From assembly GCA_920105625.2 (NCBI GenBank), contig OV050031.1, positions 70,317,995 to 70,381,994 on the forward strand: DNA of 64,000 nt, read 5' to 3'. The notes beneath the pieces were generated by a model, which saw only the letters and a program-made list of their open reading frames with translations, was not told the DNA's origin and searched no databases. Below are positions 11,501 to 24,500 of this stretch, in pieces. This DNA comes from Clusia tigrina (taxonomy: Eukaryota; Arthropoda; Insecta; Diptera; Clusiidae). A program made the position numbers and the translations under genes. Every line of letters begins with the position of its first letter. Position 1 is the first letter of the stretch.

Positions 11501-12820
11501 CAGCAGCGCCTGAGACGCCTACAGAGACGCCTACAGAGACGCTGACAAGAGGCTGCGACGCCGACTGAGACGCCGACTGAGGCAGATAGGGGTAGATATA
11601 GGCATAGAGAATGCAGCAAACCCCCCAATCGACTGCGGCAGCTACTGAGACGCCAACAGAAATAGACTGCGACGCCGACTGATGAGGATAGGGGTAGATA
11701 TAGCCATAGAGAAGGCAGCAGACCCCCCAATCGACAGCAGCAGCGCCTGAGACGCCTACAGAGACGCCTACAGAGACGCTGACAAGACGCTGCGACGCCG
11801 ACTGAGACGCCGACTGAGGCAGATAGGGGTAGATATAGGCATAGAGAATGCAGCAGACCCCCCAATCGACGGCGGCAGCGACTGAGATGCCTACAGAGAC
11901 GCTGACAAGAGGCTGCGACGCCGACTGAGAACCCGAATGAGGCAGATAGGGGTAGATATAGGCATAGAGAAGGCAGCAGACCCCCAATCGACAGCAGCAG
12001 CGACTGAGACGCCTACAGAACCTCTGACAGAGGCTGAGACGCCGACTGAGGCAGATACGGGTAGATATTGGCATAGAGAATGCAGCAGACCCCCCAATCG
12101 ACAGCGGCAGCGACTGAGCGCCTACAGAGCTTCTGACAGAGGCTGAGACGCCGACTGAGGCAGATGCGGGTAGATATTGGCATAGAGAATGCAGCAGACC
12201 CCCCAATCGACGGCGGCAGCGACTGAGACGCTGACAGAGGCTGCGACGCCGACTGAGATGCCGACTGAGGCAGATAAGGGTAGATATAGGCATAAAGAAG
12301 GCAGCAGACCCCCCAATTGACAGCGGCAGCGACTGAGACGCCTACAGAGACTCTGACAGAGGCTGAGACGCCGACTGAGGCAGATACGGGTAGCTATTGA
12401 CAGCGACTGAGACGCCTAGAGAGACGCTGACAGAGGCTGCGAAGCCGACTGAGATGCCGACTGAGGCAGGTAGGGGTAGATATAGGCATAGAGAAGGCAG
12501 CAGACCCCCAATCGACAGCGGCAGCAACTGAGACGCATACAGAGAAACTGATAGAGGCTGCGACGCCGACTGAGATGCCGACTGAGGCAGATAGGGGTCT
12601 CTGCATACAGAAGGCAGCAGACCCCCCAATCGACAGCGGCAGCGACTGAGACGCCTACAGAGCCTCTGACAGAGGCTGAGACGCCGACTGAGGCAGATAC
12701 GGGTAGATATTGACTTAGAGAAGGCAGCAGACTCCCCAATCGACAGCGGCAGCGACTGAGACGCCTAAAGAGACGCTGACAGAGGCTGCGACGCCGACTG
12801 AGGCAGAAAGGGGTAGATAT
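8591..12820 (+). repeat. Block D, copy 1
   Basis: This block recurs at 18591-21500 and 35451-39700. Positions 8641-9160 match 18641-19160 at an offset of exactly 10,000 bp. Positions 8641-10100 match 35500-36960 at an offset of 26,859-26,861 bp. Markers are TTATTCAGAGACGCTGAGAG at 9551, a ~20-bp deletion giving AGAGAGGGGGCAGCAGAC at 10090, a ~22-bp deletion giving CAGCAGACACTGAGACG near 10466, and GGGGTCTCTGCATACAG at 12594. The private deletion near 12390-12410 (TAGCTATTGACAGCGACTGA) removes about 37 bp of a monomer and is not seen in copy 3. Confidence 0.85.
10222..10343 (+). repeat. Representative long monomer (122 bp)
   Basis: This is a near-consensus copy. In order it holds GCATAGAGAAGGCAGCAGAC, a C6 tract, AATCGACAGCGGCAGCGACT, GAGACGCCTACAGAGACGCT, GACAGAGGCTGCGACGCC, two copies of the GACTGA-type 12-mer, and the TAG-rich segment GGCAGATAGGG. 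Read as hexamers from GACTGA onward it runs GACTGA, GACGCC, TACAGA, GACGCT, GACAGA, GGCTGC, GACGCC, GACTGA and so on, then TAGGGT, TAGATA, TAGGCG. That is about 20 hexamers plus 2 nt. The only consensus trinucleotide that reads as a stop on the minus strand is CTA in GCCTACAG. The choice of start point is arbitrary in a tandem array. Confidence 0.9.
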
Positions 12821-15800
12821 TGGCATAGATAATGCAGCAGACGCCCCAATCGACAGCAGCAGCGACTGAGACGACTACAGAGACGCTGACAGAGGCTGCG
12901 AAGCTAACAGAGGCTGCGACGGCTACTGAGTTGCCGACTGAGGCAGATAGGTGTAGATATATGCATACAGAAGGCAGCAGACCCCCAATCGACAGCGGCA
13001 GCGACTGAGACGCCTACAGAGACTTTGGCAGAGGCTGAGACGCCGACTGAGACGATGACTGAGTCAGATAAGGGTAGATATTGGCATAGAGAAGGAAGCA
13101 GACCACCCAATCGACAGCGGCAGCGACAGAGACACCTACAGAGACGCTGACAGAGGCTGCGACGGCGTCAGAGACGCCGACTGAGGTAGATAGGGGTAGA
13201 TATGGGCATAGAGAAGGCAGCAGACCCCCCAATCGACAGCGGCAGCGACTGAGATGCATTCAGAGACGCTGACAGAGGCTGAGACGCCGACTGAGGCAGA
13301 TACAGGTAGATATTGGCGTAGAGAATGCAGCAGACCCCCCAATCGACGGCGGCAGCGACTGAGACGCCTAGAGAGACGCTGACAGAGGCTGTGACGCCGA
13401 CTGAGATGCCGACTGAGGCAGATAAGGGTAGATATAGGCATAAAGAAGGCAGCAGACCCCCCAATTGACAGCGGCAGCGAATGAGACGCCTACAGAGATT
13501 CTGACAGAGGCTGAGACGCCGACTGAGGCAGATACGGGTAGATATTGACATAGAGAAGGCAGCAGACTCCCCAATCGACGGCGGCAGCGACTGAGACGCC
13601 TAGAGAGACGCTGACAGAGGCTGCGAAGCCGACTGAGATGCCGACTGAGGCAGGTAGGGGTAGATATAGGCATAGAGAAGGCAGCAGACCCCCAATCGAC
13701 AGCGGCAGCAACTGAGACGCATACAGAGAAGCTGATAGAGGCTGCGACGCCGACTGAGATGCCGACTGAGGCAGATAGGGGTAGATATATGCATACAGAA
13801 GGCAGCAGACCTCCCAATCGACAGCGGCAGCGACTGAGACGCCTACAGAGCCTCTGACAGAGGCTGAGACACCGACTGAGGCAGATACAGGTAGATATTG
13901 ACATAGAGAAGGCAGCAGACTCCCCAATCGACAGCGGCAGCGACTGAGACGCCTAAAGAGACGCTGACAGAGGCTGCGACGCCGACTGAGGCAGAAAGGG
14001 GTAGATATTGGCATAGATAATGCAGCAGACGCCCCAATCGACAGCAGCAGCGACTGAGACGACTACAGAGACGCTGACAGAGGCTGCGAAGCTAACAGAG
14101 GCTGCGACGGCGACTGAGTTGCCGACTGAGGCAGATAGGTGTAGATATATGCATACAGAAGGCAGCAGACCCCCCAATCGACAGAGGCAGCGACTGAGGC
14201 GCCTACAAAGACGCTGACAGAGGCTGCGACGTCGACTGAGACGATGACTGAGTCAGATAAGGGTAGATATTGGCATAGAGAAGGAAGCAGACCCCCCAAT
14301 CGACAGCGGCAGCGACAGAGACACCTACAGAGACGCTGACAGAGGCTGCGACGGCGTCAGAGACGCCGACTGAGGTAGATAGGGGTAGATATGGGCATAG
14401 AGAAGGCAGCAGACCCCCCAATCGACAGCGGCAGCGACTGAGACGCATTCATTGACGCTGAGAGAGGCTGCGATGCCGACTGAGGCAGATTGGGGTAGAT
14501 TTTGACATAGAGAAGGCAGCAGACCCCCCAATCGGCAGCGGCAGCGACTGAGACGCCTACAGAGACGCTGACAGAGGCTGCGACGCTGACGGAGGCTGCG
14601 ACGCCGACAGCGGCTGCGACGCCGACTGAGGCAGAGAGGGTTAGACATATGCGTAGAGAAGGCAGCAGACAACCCAATCGAGAGCGGCAACAACTGAGAC
14701 CCATACAGAGACGCTTATAGAGGCTGCGACGCCGACTGAGATGCCGACTGAGGAAGATAGGGGTAGATATTGGCATAGAGAAGGCAGCAGACCCACCAAT
14801 CGACAGCGGCAACAACTGAGACGCATACAGAGATGCTGACAGAGGCTGCGACGCCGACTGAGATGCCGACTGAAACAGGTAGGTGTAGACATAGGCATAG
14901 AGAAGGCAGCAGACCCTTCAATCGATAGCGGCAGCGACTGAGACGCAATCAGAGACGCTGATAGAGGCTGCGACGCCGACTGAGTTGCCGACTGAGGCAG
15001 ATAGGGGTAGATATAGGCATACAGAAAGCAGCAGACCCCCCAATCGACAGAGGCAGCGACTGAGGCGCCTACAAAGACGCTGACAGAGGCTGCGACGTCG
15101 ACTGTGGCAGATAGGGGTAGATATTGGCATAGAGAATGCAGCAGACCCCCCCATCGACGGCGGGAGCGACTGAGACGCTGACAGAGGCTGCGACGCTGAC
15201 AGATGCAGCGACGCCGACTGAGACGCCGACTGAGGCAGAGAGGGGTAGACATAGGCATAGAGAAGGCAGCAGACCCCCCAATCGACAGCGGCAGCGACTG
15301 AGACGCCTACATAGACGCTGACAATGGGTGCGATGCCGACTGAGACGCCGACTGAGGCAGATAGGGGTAGATATAGGCATAGAGAAGGCATCAGACCCCC
15401 CAATCGACAGCGGCAGCGACTGAGACGCAATCAGAGACGCTGACAGAGGCTGCGACGCCGACTGAGACGCCGACTGAGGCAGATAGGGGTAGATATAGGC
15501 ATAGAAAATGCAGCAGACCCCCCAATCGAAGGCGGCAGCGACTGAGATGCCTACAGAGACGCTGACAAGAGGCTGCGACGCCGACTGAGAACCCGACTGA
15601 GGCAGATAGGGGTAGATATAGGCATAGAGAAGGCAGCAGACCCCCAATCGACAGCAGCAGCGACTGAGACGCCTACAGACACGCCTACAGAGACGCTGAC
15701 AAGAGGCTGCGACGCCGACTGAGGCAGATAGGGGTAGATATAGGCATAGAGAATGCAGCAGACCCCCCAATCGACGGCGGCAGCGACTGAGACGCCTAGA

Positions 15801-17340
15801 CAGACGCTGACAGAGGCAGATAAGGGTAGATAAAGGCATAAAGAAGGCAGCAGACCCCCCAATTGACAGCGGCAGCGACTGAGACGCCTACAGAGACTCT
15901 GACAGAGGCTGATACGCTGACTGAGGCAGATACGGGTAGATATTGACATAGAGAAGGCAGCAGACTCCCCAATCGATAGCGGCAGCGACTGAGACGCCTA
16001 AAGAGACGCTGACAGAGGCTGCGACGCCGACTGAGGCAGATAGGGGTAGATATTGGCATAGATAATGCAGCAGACCCCCCAATCGACGGCGGCAGCGACT
16101 GAGACGCCTCGAGAGACGCTGACAGAGGCTGCGAAGCCGACTGAGATGCCGACTGAGGCAGGTAGGGGTAGATATAGGCATAGAGAAGGCAGCAGACCCC
16201 CAATCGGCAGCGGCTGCAACTGAGACGCATACAGAGACGCTGATAGAGGCTGCGACGCCGACTGAGATGTCGACTGAGGCAGGTAGGGGTAGATATAGGC
16301 ATAGAGAAGGTAGCAGAACCCCCCCAATCGACAGCGGCAGCGACTGAGACGCCTACATAGGCTCTGACAATGGCTGCGATGCCGACTGAGATGCCGACTG
16401 AGACGCCGACTGAGGTAGATAGGGGTAGATATAGGCATAGAGAAGGCATCAGACCCCCCCAATCGACAGCGGCAGCGACTGAGACGCATTCAGAGACGCT
16501 GACAGAGGCTGCGACGCTGACACATGCTGCGACGCCGACTGAGACGCCGCCTGAGGCAGAGAGGGGTAGACATAGGCATAGAGAAGGCAGCAGACCCCCC
16601 AATCGACAGCGGCAGCGACTGAGACGCCTAAAGAGACGCTGACAGAGGCTGCGACGCCGACTGAGGCAGAAAGGGGTAGATATTGGCATAGATAATGCAG
16701 CAGACGCCCCAATCGACAGCAGCAGCGACTGAGACGCCTAAAGAGACGCTGATATAGGCTGCGACGCCGACTGAGGCAGAAAGGGGTAGATATAGGCATA
16801 GAGAAGGCAGCAGACCCCCCAATCGACAATGGCAGCGACTGAGATGCCTACAGAGACGCTGACAAGAGGCTGCGACGCCGACTGAGTTGCCGACTGGGGC
16901 AGGTAGGGGTAGATATAGGCATAGAGAAGGCAGCAGACCCCCAATCGACAGCGGCAGCAACTGAGACGCGTACAGAGAAGCTGATAGAGGCTGCGACGCC
17001 GACTGAGATGCCGACTGAGGCAGATAGGGGTAGATATATGCATACAGAAGGCAGCAGACCCCCCAATCGACAGCGGCAGCGACTGAGACGCCTACAGAGC
17101 CTCTGACAGAGGCTCAGACGCCTACAGAGCCTCTGACAGAGGCTCAGACGCCGACTGAGGCAGATACGGGTAGATATTGACATAGAGAAGGCAGCAGACT
17201 CCCCAATCGACAGCGGCAGCGACTGAGACGCCTAAAGAGACGCTGACAGAGGCTGCGACGCCGACTAAGGCAGAAAGGGGTAGATATTGGCATAGATAAT
17301 GCAGTAGACGCCCCAATCGACAGCAGCAGCGACTGAGACG
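12821..17340 (+). repeat. Block B, copy 1
   Basis: Monomers include the GATAATGCAGCAGACGCCCC type (after GCAGAAAGGGG), the GCATAAAGAAGGCAGCAGAC type followed by AATTGACAGCGG, the GACATATGCGTAGAGAAGG type and the CAGACCCTTCAATCGATAGC type. The same order is found in later B copies, at offsets of about 7.55-7.66 kb (copy 2) and 25.79 kb (copy 5). A 30-bp deletion near 15811, flanked by GAGGC, is shared with six other places. No gene is visible. Confidence 0.8.
17097..17145 (+). repeat. Tandem pair of a 19-nt near-palindrome
   Basis: GAGCCTCTGACAGAGGCTC at 17097-17115 recurs at 17127-17145, 30 bp later. The arms GAGCCTCTG and CAGAGGCTC are perfect reverse complements around a single A. Single copies of the same variant occur in related monomers near 24.76, 28.82, 43.55 and 47.16 kb. 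Many other monomers have an 8-bp-arm version ending in GCTGAG. A protein-binding role would be speculation. Confidence 0.85.
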
Positions 17341-18590
17341 ACTACAGAGACGCTGACAGAGGCTGCGAAGCTAACAGAGGCTGCGACGGCGACTGAGTTG
17401 CCGACTGAGGCAGATAGGTGTAGATATATTCATACAGAAGGCAGCAGCACCCCAATCGACAACGGCAGCGACTGAGATGCCTACAGAGACGCTGACAAGA
17501 GGCTGCGACGCCGACTGAGTTGCCGACTGAGGCAGATAGGGGTAAATATAGGCAAACAGAAGGCAGCAGACCCCCCAATCGACAGCGGCAGGTACTGAGA
17601 CGCCTACAGAGACGCTGAGAGAGGATGCGACGCCGACTGATGCGGATAGGGGTAGATATAGCCATAGAGAAGGCAGCAGACCGCTCAATCGACAGCGGCA
17701 GCGACTGAGACGCCTACAGAGACGCTGACAGAGGCTGCGACGCCGACTGAGATGCCGACTGAGGCAGGTAGGGGTAGATATAGGCATAGAGAAGGTAGCA
17801 GAACCCCCCAATCGACAGCGGCAGCGACTGAGACGCCTACATAGGCTCTGACAATGGCTGCGATGCCGACTGAGATGCCGACTGAGACGCCGACTGAGGC
17901 AGAGAGGGGTAGACATAGGCATAGAGAAGGCAGCAGACACCTCAATCGACAGCGGCAACAACTGAGACGACTACAGAGACGCTGACAGAGGCTGCGACGC
18001 CGACTGAGATGCCGACTGAGGCAGGTAGGGGTAGATATAGGCATAGAGAAGGTAGCAGACCCCCCCCAATCGACAGCGGCAGCGACTGAGACGTCTACAG
18101 AGACGCTGACAGAGGCTGCGAAGCTGACAGAGGCTGCGACGGCGACTGAGTTGCCGACTGAGGCAGATAGGGGTAGATATATGCATACAGAAGGCAGCAG
18201 ACCCCCCAATCGACAGCGGCAGCGACTGAGATGCCTACAGAGACGCTGACAAGAGGCTGCGACGCCGACTGAGTTGCCGACTGAGGCAGATAGGGGTAGA
18301 TATAGGCAAACAGAAGGCAGCAGACCCCCCAATCGACAGCGGCAGCGACTGAGATGCCTACAGAGACGCTGACAAGAGGCTGCGACGCCGACTGAGTTGC
18401 CGACTGAGGCAGATAGGGGTAGATATAGGCATACAGAAGGCAGCAGACCCCCCAATCGACAGCGGCAGCGACTGAGACGTTTACAGAGACGCTGACAGAG
18501 GCTGCGACGCCGACTGAGGCAGATAGGGGTAGATATAGGCATAGAGAATGCAGCAGACCCCCCAATCGACAGCGGCAGGTACTGAGACGC
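17341..18590 (+). repeat. Block C copy between B copy 1 and D copy 2
   Basis: Starts with the GACTACAGAGACGCTGACAG monomer carrying the 18-bp extra segment CTGCGAAGCTAACAGAGG. It passes through a GTTGCC-type run, the CATAGGCTCTGACAATGG monomer and the AACAACTGAGACGACTACAG monomer, then a run of GATGCC/CAAGAGG monomers. It matches 24.97-26.1, 28.93-30.1 and part of 2.4-3.2 kb. A C8 tract lies at 18060-18067. Confidence 0.75.
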
Positions 18591-21500
18591 CTACAGAGAC
18601 GCTGAGAGAGGCTGCGACGCCGACTGATGCGGATAGGGGTAGAAATAGCCATAGAGACGGCACATGCCCCCCAATCGACAACGGCAGCGACTGAGATGCC
18701 TACAGAGACGCTGGCAAGAGGCTGCGACGCCGACTGAGTTACCGTTTGAGGCAGATAGGGGTAGATATAGGCAAACAGAAGGCAGCAGACCCCCCAATCG
18801 ACAGCGGCAGCGACTGAAACGCCTACAGAGACGCTGACAGAGGCTGCGACGCCGACTGAGGCATATAGGGGTAAATATTGGCTTAGAGAATGCAGCAGAC
18901 CCCCAATCGACGGCTGCAGCGACTGAGACGGCTATGGAGACACTGACAGAGGCTGCGACGCTGACAGATGCTGCGACGCCGACTGATGCGGATACGGGTA
19001 GATATAGCCATAGAGAAGGCAGCAGACCCCCCAATCGACAACGGCAGCGACTAAGATGCCTACAGAGACGCTGACAAGAGGCTGCGACGCCGACTGAGTT
19101 GCCGACTGAGGCAGATGGGGGTAGATATAGGCAAACAAAAGGCAGCAGACCCCCCAATCGACAGCGGCAGCGACTGAGACGCCTACAGAGACGCTGACAG
19201 AGGCTGCGACGCCGACTGAGTTGCCGACTGAGGCAGATAGGGTTAGATATAGGCATACAGAAGGCAGCAGACCCCCAATCGACAGCGGCAGCAACTGAGA
19301 CGTTTACAGAGACGCTGACAGAGGCTGCGACGCCGACTGAGGCAGATAGGGGTAAATATTGGCTTAGAGAATGCAGCAGACCCCCAATCGACGGCTGCAG
19401 CGACTGAGACGGATATGGAGACACTGACAGAGGCTGCGACGCTGACAGATGCTGCGACGCCGACTGATGCGGATAGGGGTAGATATAGCCATAGAGAAGG
19501 CAGCAGACCCCCCAATCGACAACGGCAGCGACTAAGATGCCTACAGAGACGCTGACAAGAGGCTGCGATGCCGACTGAGTTGCCGACTGAGGCAGATGGG
19601 GGTAGATATAGGCAAACAAAAGGCAGCAGACCCCCCAATCGACAGCGGCAGCGACTGAGACGCCTACAGAGACGCTGACAGAGGCTCCGACGCCGACTGA
19701 GGCAGATAGGGGTAGATATTGGCATAGAGAATGCAGCAGACCCCCAATCGATGGCGCAGCGACTGAGACGGCTAGAGAGACACTGACAGAGGCTGCAATG
19801 CTGACAGATGCTGCGACGCCGACTGACACGCCGACTGAGGCAGAGAGGGGTAGACATAGACATAGAGAAGGCAGCAGACACCTCAATCAACAGCGGCAAC
19901 AAATGAGACGCCTACAGAGACGCTGACAGAGGCTGCGACGCCGACTGAGATGCCGACTGAGGCAGGTAGGGGTAGATATAGGCATAGAGAGAGCAGCAGA
20001 CCCCCCAATCGACAGCGGCAGCGACTGAGACTTATTCAGAGACGCTGAGAGTGACTGCGACGCGGATTGAGGCAGATAGGGGTAGATATTGGCATAGAGA
20101 ATGCAGCAGACCCCCAATCGACGGCGGCAGCGACTGAGACGGCTAGAGAAACACTGACAGAGGCTGCGACGCTGACAGATGTTGACACGCCGACTGAGGC
20201 AGAGAGTGGTAGACAGAGACATAGAAAAGGCAGCAGACACCCCAATCGATAGCGCCAGCTACTGAGACGCCTACAGAGACGCTGACAGAGGCTGCGACGC
20301 CGACTGAGGCAGATTGGGGTAGATATTGGCATAGAGAATGCAGCAGACCCCAATCGACGGCGGCAGCGACTGAGACGGCTAGAGTGACACTGACAGAGGC
20401 TGCAACGCTGACAGATGTTGCGGCTCCGACTGAGACGCCGACTGCGGCAGAGAGGGGGCAGCAGACACCTCAATCGACAGCGGCAACAAATGAGACGCCT
20501 ACATAGACTCTGACAATGGCTGCGATGCCGACTGAGATGCCGACTGAGACGTCGACTGAGGCAGATAAGGGTAGATATAGGCATAGAGAAGGCAGCAGAC
20601 CCCCCCTATCGACAGCGGCAGCGACTGAGACGCCTACAGAGACGCTGACAGAAGCTGCGACGCCGACTGAGTTGCCGACTGAGGCAGATAGGGTTAGATA
20701 TAGGCATACAGAAGGCAGCAGACCCCCAATCGACAGCGGCAGCAACTGAGACGTTTACAGAGACGCTGACAGAGGCTGCGACGCCGACTGAGGCAGATAG
20801 GGGTAGATATTGGCATAGAGAATGCAGCAGACACTGAGACCCCTACCGAGACGCTGACAGAGGCTGCGACGCCGACTGAGATGTCGAATGAAACAGGTAG
20901 GGGTAGATATAGGCATAGAGAAGGCAGCAGACCCCTCAATCGACAGCGGCAGTGACTGAGACGTCTACCGAGACGCTGACAGAGGCTGCGACGCCGACTG
21001 AGGCAGATAGGGGTAGATATAGGCATAGAGAATGCAGCAGACCCCCCAATCGACAGCGGCAGATACTGAGACGCCTACAGAGATGCTGAGAGAGGCTGCG
21101 ACGCCGACTGATGCGGATAGGGGTAGATATAGCCATAGAGAAGCCAGCAGACCCCTCAATCGACAGCGGCAGCGACTGAGACGCCTACACAGACGCTGAC
21201 AGAGGCTGCGACGCCGTCTGAGACGCCGACTGAGGCAGATAGGGGTAGATATAGGCATAGAGAATGTAGCAGACCCCCAATCGACAGCGGCAGATACTGA
21301 GACGCCTACAGAGATGCTGAGAGAGGCTGCGACGCCGACTGATGCGGATAGGGGTAGATATAGCCATAGAGAAGCCAGCAGACCCCCCAATCGACAGCGG
21401 CAGCTACTGAGACGCCTACAGAGGCGCTGAGAGAGGCTGCCACGCCGACTGATGCGGATAGGTGTAGATATAGCCATAGAGAAGGCAGCAGACCCCCCAA
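18591..21500 (+). repeat. Block D, copy 2
   Basis: Matches 8591 onward at an offset of exactly 10,000 bp until about 19160. It gains a 481-bp insertion, so the offset becomes 10,481 at GGCTCCGACGCC (9201 against 19682), then loses about one monomer to reach 10,360 at 20694-21136. It shares the ~20-bp deletion at 20449 and the ~22-bp deletion near 20826 with the other D copies. The longest open frame of the window (minus strand, 18591-19886) lies here and is treated as non-coding repeat. Confidence 0.85.
18720..19680 (+). repeat. 481-bp tandem duplication (four monomers) inside block D copy 2
   Basis: GCTTAGAGAATGCAGCAGAC occurs at 18881 and again at 19362, with the flanking CGACGGCTGCAGCGACTGAG monomer also repeated. 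The two copies differ at a few bases (GGCTATGGAG against GGATATGGAG). D copies 1 and 3 have a single version, so this duplication is private to copy 2 and young. Confidence 0.85.
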
Positions 21501-24500
21501 TCGACAGCGGCAGCGACTGAGACGCCTACAGAGACTTTGGCAGAGGCTGAGACGCCGACTGAGGCAGATACGGGTAGATATTGACATAGAGAAGGCAGCA
21601 GACCCCCCAATCGACAGCGGCAGCGACTGAGACGCCTAGAGAAACGCTGACAGAGGCTGCGAAGCCGACTGAGGCGCCGACTGAGACGCCGACTGAGGCA
21701 GATAGGGGTAGATATATGCATAGAGAAGGCACCAGAACCCCAATAGACAGCGGCAGTGACTGAGACGCATGCAGAGACGCTGACAGAGGCTCCGACGCCG
21801 ACTGAGACGATGACTGAGTCAGATAAGGGTAGATATTGGCATAGAGAAGGAAGCAGACCCCCCAATCGACAGCGGCAGCGACAGAGACACCTACAGATAC
21901 GCTGACAGAGGCTGCGACGGCGTCAGAGACGCCGACTGAGGTAAATAGGGGTAGATATGGGCATAGAGAAGGCAGCAGACCCCCCAATCGACAGCGGCAG
22001 CGACTGAGACGCATTCAGAGACGCTGAGAGAGGCTGCGATGCCGACTGAGGCAGATAGGGGTAGATATTGACATAGAGAAGGCAGCAGACCCCCCAATCG
22101 GCAGCAGCAGCGACTGAGACGCCTACAGAGACGCTGACAGAGGCTGCGACGCTGACGGAGGCTGCGACGCCGACTGAGCCAGAGAGGGTTAGACATATGC
22201 GTAGAGAAGGCAGCAGACAACCCAATCGAGAGCGGCAACAACTGAGACCCATACAGATACGCTTATAGAGGCTGCGACGCCGACTGAGATGCCGACTGAG
22301 GAAGATAGGGGTAGATATTGGCATAGAGAAGGCAGCAGACCCACCAATCGAAGCGGCAACAACTGAGACGCATACAGAGATGCTGACAGAGGCTGCGACG
22401 CCGACTGAGATGCCGACTGAAACAGGTAGGTGTAGACATAGGCATAGAGAAGGCAGCAGACCCTTCAATCGATAGCGGCAGCGACTGAGACGCAATCAGA
22501 GACGCTGATAGAGGCTGCGACGCCGACTGAGTTGCCGACTGAGGCAGATAGGGGTAGTTATAGGCATACAGAAGGCAGCAGACCCCCCAATCGACAGAGG
22601 CAGCGACTGAGACGCCTACAAAGACGCTGACAGAGGCAGCGACGTCGACTGTGGCAGATAGTGGTAGATATTGGCATAGAGAATGCAGCAGACCCCCCCA
22701 TCGACGGCGGCAGCGACTGAGACGCTGACAGAGGCTGCGACGCTGACAGATGCTGCGACGCCGACTGAGACGCCGACTGAGGCAGAGAGGGGTAGACATA
22801 GGCATAGAGAAGGCAGCAGACACCTCAATCCACAGCGGCAACAAATGAGACGCCTACAGAGACGCTGACAGAGGCTGCGACGCCGACTGAGATGCTGACT
22901 GAGGCAGGTAGGGTTAGATATAGGCATCGAGAAGGCAGCAGACCCCCCAATCGACAGCGGCAGCGACTGAGACGCCTACATAGACGCTGACAATGGGTGC
23001 GATGCCGACTGAGACGCCGACTGAGGCAGATAGGGGTAGATATAGGCATAGAGAAGGCATCAGACCCCCCAATCGACAGCGGCAGCGACTGAGACGCATT
23101 CAGAGACGCTGACAGAGGCTGCGACGCCGACTGAGACGCCGACTGAGGCAGGTAAGAGTAGATATAGCCATAGAGAAGGCAGTAGACCCCCCAATCGACA
23201 GCAGCAGCGACTGAGACGCCTACAGACACGCCTACAGAGACGCTGACAAGAGGCTGCGACGCCGACTGAGACGCCGACTGAGGCAGATAGGGGTAGATAT
23301 AGGCATAGAGAATGCAGCAGACCCCCCAATCGAAGGCGGCAGCGACTGAGATGCCTACAGAGACGCTGACAAGAGGCTGCGACGCCGACTGAGAACCCGA
23401 CTGAGGCAGATAGGGGTAGATAGAGGCATAGAGAAGGCAGCAGACCCCCAATCGACAGCAGCAGCGACTGAGACGCCTACAGACACGCCTACAGAGACGC
23501 TGACAAGAGGCTGCGACGCCGACTGAGCCAGATAGGGGTTGATATAGGCATAGAGAATGCAGCAGACCCCCCAATCGACGGCGGCAGCGACTGAGACGCC
23601 TAGAGAGACGCTGACAGAGGCAGATAAGGGTAGATATAGGCATAAAGAAGGCAGCAGACCCCCCAATTGACAGCGGCAGCGACTGAGACGCCTACAGAGA
23701 CTCTGACAGAGGCTGAGACGCTGACTGAGGCAGATATGGGTAGATATTGACATAGAGAAGGCAGCAGACTCCCCAATCGATAGCGGCAGCGACTGAGACG
23801 CCTAAAGAGCCGCTGACAGAGGCTGCGACGCCGACTGAGGCAGATAGGGGTAGATATTGGCATAGATAATGCAGCAGACCCCCCAATCGACGGCTGCAGC
23901 GACTGAGACGCCTCCAGAGACGCTGACAGAGGCTGCGAAGCCGACTGAGATGCCGAATGAGGCAGGTAGGGGTAGATATAGGCATAGAGAAGGCAGCAGA
24001 CCCCCAATCGGCAGCGGCAGCAACTGACACGCATACAGAGACGCTGATAGAGGCTGCGACGCCGACTGAGATGCCGACTGAGGCAGGTAGGGGTAGATAT
24101 AGGCATAGAGAAGGTAGCAGAACCCCCCCAATCGACAGCGGCAGCGACTGAGACGCCTACATAGGCTCTGACAATGGCAGCGATGCCGACTGAGATGCCG
24201 ACTGCGACGCCGACTGAGGCAGAGAGGGGTAGACATAGGCATAGAGAAGGCAGCAGACCCCCAATCGACAGCGGCAGCGACTGAGACGCCTAAAGAGACG
24301 CTGACAGAGGCTGCGACGCCGACTGAGGCAGAAAGGGGTAGATATTGGCATAGATAATGCAGCAGACGCCCCAATCGACAGCAGCAGCGACTGAGACGCC
24401 TAAAGAGACGCTGATATTGGCTGCGACGCCGACTGAGGCAGAAAGGGGTAGATATAGGCATAGAGAAGGCAGCAGACCCCCCAATCGACAACGGCAGCGA

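Noticed and set aside
18591..19886. Long minus-strand open frames (up to 431 codons) as protein genes
   Set aside because: Their translations are the repeat read in three rotating frames, they end at the consensus TAG, similar frames overlap in all three phases throughout the window, and no start context, domain or non-repeat sequence supports a gene.
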